This document shows, one piece after another, positions 11,508-20,053 of a stretch of 28,235 bases of DNA (the first letter of the stretch is position 1; each line of letters begins with the position of its first letter). The translations under genes and the position numbers were made by a program. Source of the stretch: a virus. Below the pieces are notes generated by a model. The model worked only from the letters and a program-made list of their open reading frames with translations. It was not told the origin of the DNA and did not search any database. The stretch covers positions 1 through 28,235 of IMG/VR virus record IMGVR_UViG_3300033142_001439. The stretch is one strand, 5' to 3'.

Positions 11508-13048
11508 CTGAGATAACGCTTAAGATTGACGAACTCAAACCATCGAGCTCCAACGTCAGACCTTCCCACACCAAGGAAGATATCGCGATGATGGCGAACA
11601 GCATCAAAAGCAGAGGCATCATCAACCCGCCGTCCGTTGCAAAGAGCAATGGCAAGTTCGAGATCATCGCCGGCCGACTCCGATATGAAGGAGCAAAGAA
11701 AGCAGGCGTGAAAGAGATTCGATGTATCGATGTGACTGCACTCAATGAATCACAACGAATTGAAATCTCTCTATCGGAGAACGTCGATCGCCGACGCATG
11801 ACTTCGATGCAGTACCACACTGCATTTTCTAAGCTATACAAATCCGGCATGGCAGTACCAGTGATTGCATCTCGATTCGATAAGAGCGAAAGGGAAGTCC
11901 AACAGATCCTTGCGATCGGTGGGCTACCGAAAAAAATTATCGCGCTTGCCGAGAACAATGAGATCGGTGACCGCACATTACAGATGCTTGCAATCGCAGC
12001 ACCAAAAGATGTTGCTCGCTTCTCAAAACTAACGGCCAAGTCTTGGCCGAAAGATTGGGAAATGCAGGAATGGCTCGCCGGCCCAACGGGTATGTTCTTG
12101 CAAAGCAATGCTTACTTCGATATCGACGAGTACAAAGGCCCGAAGATCGTAGATATGTTCGACGATGATGATGTCGTATGGCTGACTGACGGCGCACAGT
12201 TCATGGATCTACAGAAGCAGGCAGTCAGTGACCAGGTAGACGCCCTCGAAAAAAAGGGATGGAAGGTTACGCTGGCTGAATACTTCGAATCATGGGCATA
12301 CACCAAAGCAGCCAAAGCCGACGGCGGACAAGTTATCTACACCTTCAAAGAAAAAACTGGAGTAGTACGATTCTATGTCGGCTATAAGCGAGGCAAAGCA
12401 GCAGGAAAATTACCGGCCGGAAAAAACAAAAAGGCCGAGAAGAAGCCGGATACATCCAAAGCCTTCGATGCTTACATGGCGGAGACTCGTCACGGTGCAG
12501 TCGCACGACACATGCTAGACGACAAAACCGCAGGCCTGGTCGGTACTCTTATCATCCTGCTCAAGCAGTGTGACAACGTGCAGTTCAGACGTGGAGCTCA
12601 GTTGGTAAAAGGCGAAGCGTATTGCGATTCACTCAATGAAGGCGACAATCATCAGGTCATAAAAAGTGACTTCGCCGAAATGATTTCGGAGATTGGATAC
12701 AAGCAAGGTCAATTGTTGAATGCACCAATAGAAGAGCTTGGAAAGAAGCTCCTCAAGTTCACAACGCCGACACTTCAACGGTGGATCGTAACCGTAGTGG
12801 CCGCAAGTTGGGAGATAGAATACTCACCCATCAATAGCGATGCGATCGGCAAGGTGATCGGGCTAGATCAAGTCAAGATGTGGAAAGCTGACGATGCTTT
12901 CTGGAATGGAATCAGCAAGTCCACGCTTATCAAGATTGCCAAGAAGAGCAAGATCGCTATCAACGAGAAGGCAACCGGAAAAATTATCCGCGCAATTTTG
13001 AAAGAAAAAATTCCGGCTACATGGCGTCCAGACTGGTTGAAATTCTGA
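11504..13048 (+). CDS. ParB-like protein (ParB/Sulfiredoxin fold)
   Basis: A 514-residue protein whose first ~140 residues are a ParB N-terminal domain: NVRPSHTKEDI (17-27), the nucleotide-binding box AGRLRYEGAKKAG (56-68), SENVDRRRM (91-99), then a helix-turn-helix (108-140). The remaining ~370 residues include a Lys-rich linker and an unknown C-terminal domain ending TWRPDWLKF. ParB proteins bind CTP and DNA; phage versions may act in DNA maintenance, transcription or nuclease roles. No ParA partner is visible. The length exceeds chromosomal ParB (about 300 residues). It is the last large early gene. Confidence 0.75.
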   Translation: MTEITLKIDELKPSSSNVRPSHTKEDIAMMANSIKSRGIINPPSVAKSNGKFEIIAGRLRYEGAKKAGVKEIRCIDVTALNESQRIEISLSENVDRRRMTSMQYHTAFSKLYKSGMAVPVIASRFDKSEREVQQILAIGGLPKKIIALAENNEIGDRTLQMLAIAAPKDVARFSKLTAKSWPKDWEMQEWLAGPTGMFLQSNAYFDIDEYKGPKIVDMFDDDDVVWLTDGAQFMDLQKQAVSDQVDALEKKGWKVTLAEYFESWAYTKAAKADGGQVIYTFKEKTGVVRFYVGYKRGKAAGKLPAGKNKKAEKKPDTSKAFDAYMAETRHGAVARHMLDDKTAGLVGTLIILLKQCDNVQFRRGAQLVKGEAYCDSLNEGDNHQVIKSDFAEMISEIGYKQGQLLNAPIEELGKKLLKFTTPTLQRWIVTVVAASWEIEYSPINSDAIGKVIGLDQVKMWKADDAFWNGISKSTLIKIAKKSKIAINEKATGKIIRAILKEKIPATWRPDWLKF

Positions 13049-13275
13049 TGGAATTCAAACCAACACAACATGCCATTGATCTCGCCGTTGCCTCTTTGAC
13101 CAATGAAAAAGAAAACAACGTAGTAATGATTGAGCGTCGCAGTCCGGACTTCTTCATTGTGAAAGTCTTCAAGACAGGTGACAAAGAAGCTCTTTTCACG
13201 TTGGGGCCAGTACGGTTAATGCCCGGAGATATGCTGACACTCGAAGGTGTCAGTACATCATTCACTATTAGCTAA
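13048..13275 (+). CDS. Small hypothetical protein, last early gene
   Basis: A 75-residue protein beginning MEFKPTQHAIDLAVASLTNE. It starts on the ParB-like stop (TGATG); an in-frame ATG at 13021 is less likely. The fold looks like one helix followed by beta strands. Its TAA stop (13273-13275) directly abuts the stop of the convergent late operon, leaving no room for a terminator. Function unknown. Confidence 0.55.
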   Translation: MEFKPTQHAIDLAVASLTNEKENNVVMIERRSPDFFIVKVFKTGDKEALFTLGPVRLMPGDMLTLEGVSTSFTIS

Positions 13276-13569
13276 TCAGCGATTGCGACAGTAAGTATCG
13301 TCCGGCATTTCGTAGCACAATTCATCGAGCATTGACTCGAGTGCTTCTTCAAGAATGGCACGTACCTCTGGCGCAAGGTTCGGAGTCGCCAAGTCCTTAC
13401 GCATTTCGCGGATCTCACTCTTGAGATCCAGCACATAGGACTTGGTGAACTCCGATACCGTCATGTACCGAGACTCATGGCCGGCGAAGGCAAGGCCGCC
13501 AATCAAAATGCCTGCCAAAGTGAGTTGAACCGGCCGGGGTATCAACTTCAATAGCTCTAGAAAATTCAT
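13276..13569 (-). CDS. Membrane protein at the end of the lysis operon
   Basis: A 97-residue protein: a short amphipathic start (MNFLELLKLIPRP), one membrane helix (about 15-30), then a charged helical domain of about 60 residues (KSYVLDLKSEIREMRKDLAT) that probably faces the periplasm or cytoplasm as a coiled coil. It could be a lysis accessory (antiholin or second holin). It overlaps the end of the outer spanin gene (ATGA). Function inferred only from place and topology. Confidence 0.5.
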   Translation of the reverse strand: MNFLELLKLIPRPVQLTLAGILIGGLAFAGHESRYMTVSEFTKSYVLDLKSEIREMRKDLATPNLAPEVRAILEEALESMLDELCYEMPDDTYCRNR

Positions 13570-13868
13570 TGCAATTCCTTCAATCGCTTCACTAAAGCAT
13601 TGTGTCTTGCACGACAGATACCAGATGTTTCAGCGTTCCTTCCACTGGTAAAAATTATTTCAGAGACATCACCCGAACTAAAGGGTTGAAGTTCAGGGCA
13701 CTCCCTCAACCAGCTCGGCGGGAGGATCGGGAGCTTCGTCTTCACGATTGTTGCTGGCTCTGATTTGAGCATTGAGCAGCCCTGCAATACCACTACCAAG
13801 ATCAGCGCAGTCAGGCCGCAAAGTAACCAGTTCCGTAACCACAACAGGTATCTCTTTTTCAATTTCAC
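13566..13868 (-). CDS. Rz1: Outer-membrane spanin lipoprotein (Rz1-like)
   Basis: A 100-residue protein read in another frame and starting inside the Rz gene, with a GTG start. Residues 1-31 are a lipoprotein signal with lipobox LQGC, so Cys 31 is lipidated and the protein sits in the outer membrane. The rest is periplasmic, with prolines near the start (LPILPPSW) and extra cysteines. It would pair with Rz to bridge and fuse the membranes in the last step of lysis. The overlapping layout is the classical mark of spanin pairs. Confidence 0.75.
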   Translation of the reverse strand: MKLKKRYLLWLRNWLLCGLTALILVVVLQGCSMLKSEPATIVKTKLPILPPSWLRECPELQPFSSGDVSEIIFTSGRNAETSGICRARHNALVKRLKELQ

Positions 13869-14097
13869 GGATCACCTCTACGATCTTTTCTTCAATAACA
13901 ATGACAGGCTCAGCCTGTACCTGAGTCTCTACCCACTCAGCCATGCGATCGTCAACAGCTTTGTTCTGTGCTTTGATCGCATCATCCCTTAGCTCGGAAT
14001 CTCGCTTGTCGTATCCGCTGCTATGACCAGCAGCATAGGTGCCGCCGATCGCCGCAATCAATGCGAGAACAATAATCACATAGGCATAAACTTTCAT
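13693..14097 (-). CDS. Rz: Inner-membrane spanin (Rz-like)
   Basis: A 134-residue protein with an N-terminal membrane anchor (YVIIVLALIAAIGGTYAAG, about 5-23) and a long, charged periplasmic part rich in Glu/Val/Ile helix (VIVIEEKIVEVIREIEKEIP). This is the form of an i-spanin. The start overlaps the stop of the holin gene (ATGA), and the Rz1 gene begins inside its 3' half. Confidence 0.7.
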   Translation of the reverse strand: MKVYAYVIIVLALIAAIGGTYAAGHSSGYDKRDSELRDDAIKAQNKAVDDRMAEWVETQVQAEPVIVIEEKIVEVIREIEKEIPVVVTELVTLRPDCADLGSGIAGLLNAQIRASNNREDEAPDPPAELVEGVP

Positions 14098-14273
14098 ATG
14101 AGAACCGTTTCCTTCTTCCAGTAGCCTACTAAGCTGGCAGCAAGAGCAACCGACTCAGCAACAAGAGCGACACTCGGCTCGAAAGCTGTAAACATTTCAA
14201 CAAGTCCCCAACAAATGGCGACCACCTGGCCAGCTATAAATGCTGCTGTAATTGTGCTCGAAGGTTTGTTCAT
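14094..14273 (-). CDS. Holin
   Basis: A 59-residue protein beginning MNKPSSTITAAFIAGQVVAI. Two hydrophobic helices (about 10-25 and 34-50) with a short charged tail (GYWKKETVLI) match small phage holins whose second helix ends in a GY motif. It would permeabilise the inner membrane to let the endolysin out. It starts on the endolysin stop (TAATG) and ends on the Rz start (ATGA), the standard order of a lysis cassette. Confidence 0.65.
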   Translation of the reverse strand: MNKPSSTITAAFIAGQVVAICWGLVEMFTAFEPSVALVAESVALAASLVGYWKKETVLI

Positions 14274-14617
14274 TACATTACTCCATTGTGTTCAAAGGAA
14301 AAGTGAACTGCATCTCGTCGCCTGAAGTCTCCACCCCATCGAGCTGACGGGTGAAAAGTTTTCCATTTCTCTCCAGCCTTGCGATAGTCTTCTTTGTTCC
14401 AGCTTATCTTGCCATTAACCAAACGAAACAAATCAATCGCCAACTTCTTGCGGTGCACACTATTTTTTATTCCAACACCATTCGCAGCATTTATCGCTGC
14501 CTGTTCAGGCGAACGAAACAACTCAGCACCGATGAACTCAATGCCTTCTGACTCACACCACACACCAAAGCGGCAGAGCGTATGAAAAAACTCAGCCTGC
14601 TTTTGATTCAGAGTCAT
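14273..14617 (-). CDS. Endolysin, M15 family peptidase
   Basis: A 114-residue enzyme that should cut the peptide stem of peptidoglycan (L-Ala-D-Glu or D-Ala-D-Ala type). The zinc-site residues are visible: Arg 35 (LFRSPEQ), His 55 and Asp 62 in SVHRKKLAID, and His 105 in AVHFSF. I start at the ATG at 14617; the longer ORF from 14827 would run through the preceding gene in another frame. No signal peptide, so export depends on the holin next to it. Confidence 0.8.
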   Translation of the reverse strand: MTLNQKQAEFFHTLCRFGVWCESEGIEFIGAELFRSPEQAAINAANGVGIKNSVHRKKLAIDLFRLVNGKISWNKEDYRKAGEKWKTFHPSARWGGDFRRRDAVHFSFEHNGVM

Positions 14618-14831
14618 GGTTTGGCCCGTGGAAATGACTGACGTGAGAAGAGATGCGATCGTGCAATTGGCTGATCGAACGATCGTGTCGAGCAAGACTA
14701 TCCTTGATCCACTCGATCTCTTTTCCGAGAACTTTAATAGCGACGACGGCTCCACCGAATCCAGATAACACTCCGGTAAACAAAACAAGAGCAATGCCGG
14801 CAAGAAACTCACCTGTTGAAAACTCAATCAT
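14592..14831 (-). CDS. Membrane protein of the lysis cassette
   Basis: A 79-residue protein with a short N-terminal lead, one or two closely packed hydrophobic segments (LAGIALVLFTGVLSGFGGAV, about 10-33), then a coiled-coil-like region (IEWIKDSLARHDRSISQLHD) and a His-rich tail. This topology is seen in holin-like or XhlA-like lysis accessories. It directly follows the tail fibre stop (TAA then ATG) and overlaps the endolysin start by 26 bases. It may be an antiholin; unproven. Confidence 0.5.
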   Translation of the reverse strand: MIEFSTGEFLAGIALVLFTGVLSGFGGAVVAIKVLGKEIEWIKDSLARHDRSISQLHDRISSHVSHFHGPNHDSESKAG

Positions 14832-15785
14832 TTATCTCGGCTCCGATGTGTTGACTGCAAAGTTTCCCCACTCCGCAAACAACGAAGCTGAATCAGATCC
14901 AATGGGATAGATGTCAATACCTACCAGCAATGTGCAATTGCCATTGGAATAATCAATGTCTTCTGCAATGTCCATGAAGTTAAATGGAATGGCTGACGTT
15001 GGCCCTATTCTAATGGGGTATGAACTGTTACCGATCTTCGTGATCATCGAATAGCAATCAACCTGGTATCGATATCGAATATAAAACGAAGCCTCAGCTC
15101 CGCCTCTGTTTTGAAGCGTCGTGTAAAACTGAGTAAGCAAGTCAAAGGTTTTGACGGCGCCAACTATTCCGCCTTGAATTACAATTCCTGTTTGAGAGAA
15201 AACTGTATTCCACATATCGACAGCACCAATAGCTGACTGTGCATTATTGTTTTCAATCCAGTTCGGGCCATTCGCATCAACCTGACGATTGGTTGAAGCA
15301 CAAGCAGCCCCGGCACTCTCCTTGAGATTGCAGAGACTTCGCAAAGCTGCGTCCCAACTCGTAGCATCAAGAGAATTATCAGGCAAGGAAATGTATTTGC
15401 TCTTCTGTTCGTCAAGCTCCTGCATGATTGCAATGAATTTGTTCAGCTCGGTATTCAGAAGATCAATGCTGATCGGCCCTGTGCTTGGATAGTTGTTTAC
15501 CCTGTCGATCACAACGGATCTGTAAATTTTGAGAGTTACATCAGACTGCGCAACCAACATAGAAAGAGAGCCACCGTCAAAGCCGCCATCAACAGGGGTG
15601 CCAGTGACATCGAAATCTGTAATGTTCTCAAAGTCTGTAATGACGCCGGCAGAATCTTCAGTTGAAACACGGATGTCATCATCATCAAAGAAACTGAACG
15701 GGATAACGAATGGCCCGGTTGTCGGAGTTACGCCGATCGAGTATTCAACCTCAGTAGCTTCGTTTGGAATCGTGAGCTCAGTCAT
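14832..15785 (-). CDS. Tail fibre with T7-type N-terminal domain
   Basis: A 317-residue protein. The first ~140 residues match the T7 gp17 virion-attachment domain in pattern: an aromatic beta start (FVIPFSFFDDDDIRV), a GG-containing middle, the LKIYRSVVIDR segment, and a helix ending in FIAIMQELDEQ. The remaining ~170 residues are a short beta-rich end, much smaller than a full receptor-binding fibre (T7 gp17 has over 500), so this may be an adaptor that carries another protein. AGAGGA sits seven bases before the ATG. Confidence 0.7.
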   Translation of the reverse strand: MTELTIPNEATEVEYSIGVTPTTGPFVIPFSFFDDDDIRVSTEDSAGVITDFENITDFDVTGTPVDGGFDGGSLSMLVAQSDVTLKIYRSVVIDRVNNYPSTGPISIDLLNTELNKFIAIMQELDEQKSKYISLPDNSLDATSWDAALRSLCNLKESAGAACASTNRQVDANGPNWIENNNAQSAIGAVDMWNTVFSQTGIVIQGGIVGAVKTFDLLTQFYTTLQNRGGAEASFYIRYRYQVDCYSMITKIGNSSYPIRIGPTSAIPFNFMDIAEDIDYSNGNCTLLVGIDIYPIGSDSASLFAEWGNFAVNTSEPR

Positions 15786-15787
15786 GG

Positions 15788-18700
15788 TCAGTCCTCTATA
15801 TAATCTGTCGCGCTACGCTGAATCCGATTGATGTATTCATTCCACCAGATGAGATTATTGTAAGGGATCATGTATCGCAACGCTCTCGTTTTGTGCCTGG
15901 TAGTAGAGTCATCATCAAGAAAGGCATGAAGCAATGTCATCATCTGATTGGGAACCGCGCCAGCCGTACCTAAACGAGTAGCCCAATTAGGATCTCGCTC
16001 ACGAATCGGCATACCCAACGTTGGACGAACACCAACAGCACCAGCAGATGCGCGCTCGAGAGAATCATTGAAATCAAGAATGACACCGGTAACGCCAGAC
16101 AGCTCGACGGCACGAAGCACCTGTTCCTCAAGAGACATCTTGATGTAATCAGGTCTCTTCGCTGAATCTACCATCATTGCAATTGAGATCATCGCAGACA
16201 TACCCATCCATTTATCCGCGCTCTTTGTCTGTAGGCCAGCAGCCATGATCCTGTGGGTAGCACCAATGGAGAACCCTCGATACTGACCAACCATTTTCCA
16301 CCACTCATTACTAAGCAAGCTCTTTGGTTTATCAGCAGCGCCCGGAGTTGGAACCATTCGATTGATCTCGGTGTTCAAAGCAGAGCGAAACATTCTTTTT
16401 GCTTCAGCGCTTACCCACTGCTCTGTATTAGCAATGAACATATCTCCGTGCATGAGCTTTCCGGACTCTTCCCACTCTTCAAGGAATTGAGCGGCGACTG
16501 TTTTGTTCACACCTAACCGGTTCATTACCTTGATCTGCTCATCGTCCATGACTCCATCTCTCCATCGAATAGCGTTCTCGATGATCCTCGACTGAAGCAT
16601 AGATCCTGAAACCTTCCGCATCATGTCAGTCCAGGGAGCCATCATGTTGTGTAAGAAAAATCTCTGCGCCATATTTTGTGTAGCAACTTCGACACGATTA
16701 AACATGCTGCCAGTTCGATAGACAGTGCCGCCCAATTCTGTGAGCTGGTGGAAGCGTTGGTTCATTACAACTTCAACGGCGGAGCCGGCGAGCAATACTT
16801 CTTTCTCCATCATTTGAACACCGCTCTCGCCAATTCCTTTGACGAAGTGTTTGAGCAACTGACGATTGGTATTCATAAATCCCTGGCTGATCATTACATT
16901 GCCAGTGTCACCAAATGCCATGAGAGTTGATCGACCCATAGCAGAGACAAGATTCAAATTGCGAAGCAGTCTCAACACTCGCCCAGTTATCGCACTCGGA
17001 TCGTCGGGTATTCCATACGTTCCTTGAACGATGTCTCGCAGATCCTTCATTGCGGTACGAACTCGGTCTGCTTCTTTGTTGAGAGCCCTAGCTTTTTCTT
17101 TATCTCCAGCTCGCCACGCTGCTCTTGCTTCTTTTTTGATAGCGGTATATGTACCAAAAATTTCTTTCTCGGCCATGCCGTCACCAAAAATTCTAGCCGT
17201 CTCAATCTGTGGAGCAATTCGCATGCCATAGTGAGAGGCCCAAGAGGTAACGCTTTGTTCAATCACTCCCATCTCGTGCAAAATTTTATCGTCAAGATCA
17301 AGGCTTCGGCTAATCAGTCCGCCGCTTGTCCCTGAAGGTTGTCCATTTCTAATGCGCTCTAGTTTCCGGTCGATTATCTCGATGCGAAGTGCGGCGTTTT
17401 TCTTTTCCGCGGCCGTTCCCGTTTCCAACCTCGCCTCTAGAATGTCTCTGCGTTTTTGCAGCCAAGGTCTTTTGTCTGTGCCCCTTACCATGAAGTCAGC
17501 ATCGCCACCATGATCTGCTTCCTTCAGGATGGATGAATAAGCCTCATCAACTCGAGCTTGAATTGCATCCGGATCTGACATATCAATAACGACAAGCTCA
17601 TCGTCAATTCTAACGCTCACCTTTCCGTCGCTAGGATCTTCAGTAAACCTCTTGGTTAGATAGGCTTTGAGCTCACCCTCTTTTGCCATGACATCATCTT
17701 TTCTCCAGACCCGGTGAATCCATCCGGTGCCACCTTGACCTACATCGCTGCCTGCTTTGTTGTATGCGTTTAGCATATCTTCAGCGTGCATGATCGAGAC
17801 TTCAAGATCGTCAAGAACCGGATTGTTCAATGAGATGTCGTCGCCGTCGACGGCAGATACTTTTGAATTTGGATCCGATCCGATTGACTCGAGATATTCA
17901 TCGTAACTTTCGTTGTCTGCTTTTTCGCCTAAAGCTTTTCTCAAATTTTTTGCTTCGAGCTTCAATGATTCTATCTTGCGAGCAAGGTTTTTCTGTGTGG
18001 CAAGAAGTCCCATTGATCTTGCTTGCTCTCCTATCTCTTCAATCCATTTGATGTAATGGGATGCAGCTTCGGCAACTTCCTTTATGGAATGCTTTCCTTT
18101 CTGCAGGATCGCAAGAGTTATCTCGTTGTCCCATTCTTTCATGGAGAGCTTGCCTTCCCTGGCTACGTTGGATCCTGCTCTACCTCTTGCAACATTGAGC
18201 ATGCCCCTAACTCGCTGGCCCTGATCGACCATGTAAGTATTGAACCCTGTCGTATGCTCTCCGAGATCCATGTACTTTAGATACAGTCTGTTCGCTTCAG
18301 TCTTCGCACTTACAAAGCTGGCGTAATGAACTGGTGCAGTTGCCTCGACAGATCGGCCGGCGCTATGTCCAAGTGCATGACCTTCCGTATTAAGGCCCGG
18401 TGTAGAGGCCATGCGTAAAGCAAACAGTTGAGCTCGACGTGCCAACTCCGGCGATGCTTCCATCAGTCCTTTGTTTTTCATCAAGACCCAAAATGGAAAC
18501 TGGTCAATGTTCCCGAGAATAGTATTGTATCCAGTTGGCAATAGGTTCCAACTATCAGCAACCTCGGCATCGAGCATCAAAGACATTCGTGTGTTTGTGT
18601 CTGCAAGTTGAGACATTTTAGTTCTAACAATTCCTTCAACTTGAACAAGATTTTGATTAACCACATTGATTCGATCTTGCATCTTTTTACGGCGACCGCC

Positions 18701-20053
18701 TTTGTTGTCAGGCATATCGCTAAGTTGTTTCTCAAGGTCAGACAAATGGGCTTTTATTTTTGCAACAGTTTCTTTGGCAAGCTTCAAATCCGTAGTATAT
18801 TCTTCAAAGTTTTTTATCTCAGACCTTGGGATCTTCTTTGAAGCTTCGTCGAGCAGAGGCATTACTTCATAGTTTGGCTTGGCCGACGAGTCAGACAAAA
18901 GAACATCATCGCCCTTGATGTTCTTCCCCATCTCCGAGCCTTCGTTAACCCGGATGTTAAAGCCTTCACCCTTCAGTTTTTCCCACACACCCATAGCAGA
19001 GGGACTGGTTTCTATGTCTGAAACAACCTTGAGATTGTTGTCCTGTCCATACTTGATAAGAGACTTATAAGCGGCAGTGCCTATCCCTTGGTTTCTCATG
19101 TTCTCTGGAACGCGAGCATCTTGTATGTGCAGAGTGTCGCCGCCTCGAACGATTCCAATTGCTACCTCTCCGTCGATATCATCGTGAGTAACCCGAACAG
19201 TATCGAGATCGTCTGCGTCAACAACGCGATCGACTTTGATCTTGGGTATGTGAATATCAGATTTGTTGCCACCCAGGTTGTCGTACGATCTCAGGTTGTC
19301 GTGGATGCGCCTCATCATCCCGCTTCCCATGTATCGAAGGAAGTTGAACATGCCGGCCTCAGATGCGGGGATAGGCTTGTCGAGCGGAGTAAGGATCTTG
19401 ACTGCATCCATCACTGTCATTTTTCCAACGGGCTTGTATTTGCCGGCGATACCACCGATCAATCCGGAGAACAAAAGGCTGCCCATCGTGGAGAACAAAA
19501 GCTCTGAGGACTCGGCGGTAGGATCCATGTCAATTCGCCATGCCTCTGTACCTACGACCAATGGGACATTGATTGTTGCGGCCTTCTTCGCTCCGTTCCA
19601 AAACCCCTTGCCAAGCAGTAACGGAACTGGAATCAGATTGATAGGATCAATGAACCCTTCGGCAAGGAACCGGGTAACAGGAAAGTCTTCGACGTTGTGG
19701 CGAAGATCATTGTTGATGTCGATCTGATACTTGCGAGCAGCCAGATCCTTTGCTGATACAGACTCGATGAGCTCTTCGATATATGGCTCGTACCCTCGGA
19801 AGTCCCCATCTCGAGCAGCGTTAAAACTCCAGTCGATCTCTCTGGCCCTAAGAGCAGAAGGAACGCCAGCCATTTCAGCGCCGATCCCCTTGACGTTGAG
19901 TTGGCCCCACCAGGTGAGGAACATCGCATCCCAACCAGCCTCGAAAGCATCGGGGCCACTACCGAACATATCAATACGTTCAGGCAGGCCAACAGGAAGA
20001 TCCTCTTGGAACTGAGTGTGTTGGATTGTGCTTGGAATATTATCTTGTGGCAC
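15788..20053 (-). CDS. Internal virion (ejection) protein, gp16-like, with GNAT domain
   Basis: A 1421-residue protein in the place of T7 gp16 (1318 residues), which is ejected ahead of the DNA and spans the envelope. The C-terminus (ALRYMIPYNNLIWWNEYINR) and the hydrophobic stretch near residue 145 fit this class. Residues about 285-370 look like a GNAT acetyltransferase: RVPENMRNQGIGTAAYKSLI (314-333) carries the acetyl-CoA motif Q/RxxGxG, and MGVWEKLKGEGF (354-365) follows. Residues 405-490 are a coiled coil. No transglycosylase motif is obvious at the N-terminus, unlike T7 gp16. The GTG start overlaps the previous gene by 14 bases. Confidence 0.75.
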   Translation of the reverse strand: MPQDNIPSTIQHTQFQEDLPVGLPERIDMFGSGPDAFEAGWDAMFLTWWGQLNVKGIGAEMAGVPSALRAREIDWSFNAARDGDFRGYEPYIEELIESVSAKDLAARKYQIDINNDLRHNVEDFPVTRFLAEGFIDPINLIPVPLLLGKGFWNGAKKAATINVPLVVGTEAWRIDMDPTAESSELLFSTMGSLLFSGLIGGIAGKYKPVGKMTVMDAVKILTPLDKPIPASEAGMFNFLRYMGSGMMRRIHDNLRSYDNLGGNKSDIHIPKIKVDRVVDADDLDTVRVTHDDIDGEVAIGIVRGGDTLHIQDARVPENMRNQGIGTAAYKSLIKYGQDNNLKVVSDIETSPSAMGVWEKLKGEGFNIRVNEGSEMGKNIKGDDVLLSDSSAKPNYEVMPLLDEASKKIPRSEIKNFEEYTTDLKLAKETVAKIKAHLSDLEKQLSDMPDNKGGRRKKMQDRINVVNQNLVQVEGIVRTKMSQLADTNTRMSLMLDAEVADSWNLLPTGYNTILGNIDQFPFWVLMKNKGLMEASPELARRAQLFALRMASTPGLNTEGHALGHSAGRSVEATAPVHYASFVSAKTEANRLYLKYMDLGEHTTGFNTYMVDQGQRVRGMLNVARGRAGSNVAREGKLSMKEWDNEITLAILQKGKHSIKEVAEAASHYIKWIEEIGEQARSMGLLATQKNLARKIESLKLEAKNLRKALGEKADNESYDEYLESIGSDPNSKVSAVDGDDISLNNPVLDDLEVSIMHAEDMLNAYNKAGSDVGQGGTGWIHRVWRKDDVMAKEGELKAYLTKRFTEDPSDGKVSVRIDDELVVIDMSDPDAIQARVDEAYSSILKEADHGGDADFMVRGTDKRPWLQKRRDILEARLETGTAAEKKNAALRIEIIDRKLERIRNGQPSGTSGGLISRSLDLDDKILHEMGVIEQSVTSWASHYGMRIAPQIETARIFGDGMAEKEIFGTYTAIKKEARAAWRAGDKEKARALNKEADRVRTAMKDLRDIVQGTYGIPDDPSAITGRVLRLLRNLNLVSAMGRSTLMAFGDTGNVMISQGFMNTNRQLLKHFVKGIGESGVQMMEKEVLLAGSAVEVVMNQRFHQLTELGGTVYRTGSMFNRVEVATQNMAQRFFLHNMMAPWTDMMRKVSGSMLQSRIIENAIRWRDGVMDDEQIKVMNRLGVNKTVAAQFLEEWEESGKLMHGDMFIANTEQWVSAEAKRMFRSALNTEINRMVPTPGAADKPKSLLSNEWWKMVGQYRGFSIGATHRIMAAGLQTKSADKWMGMSAMISIAMMVDSAKRPDYIKMSLEEQVLRAVELSGVTGVILDFNDSLERASAGAVGVRPTLGMPIRERDPNWATRLGTAGAVPNQMMTLLHAFLDDDSTTRHKTRALRYMIPYNNLIWWNEYINRIQRSATDYIED

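Noticed and set aside
14618-14827. Longer endolysin ORF from 14827
   Set aside because: It would lie over the membrane-protein gene in another frame, and the M15 domain is complete from 14617.
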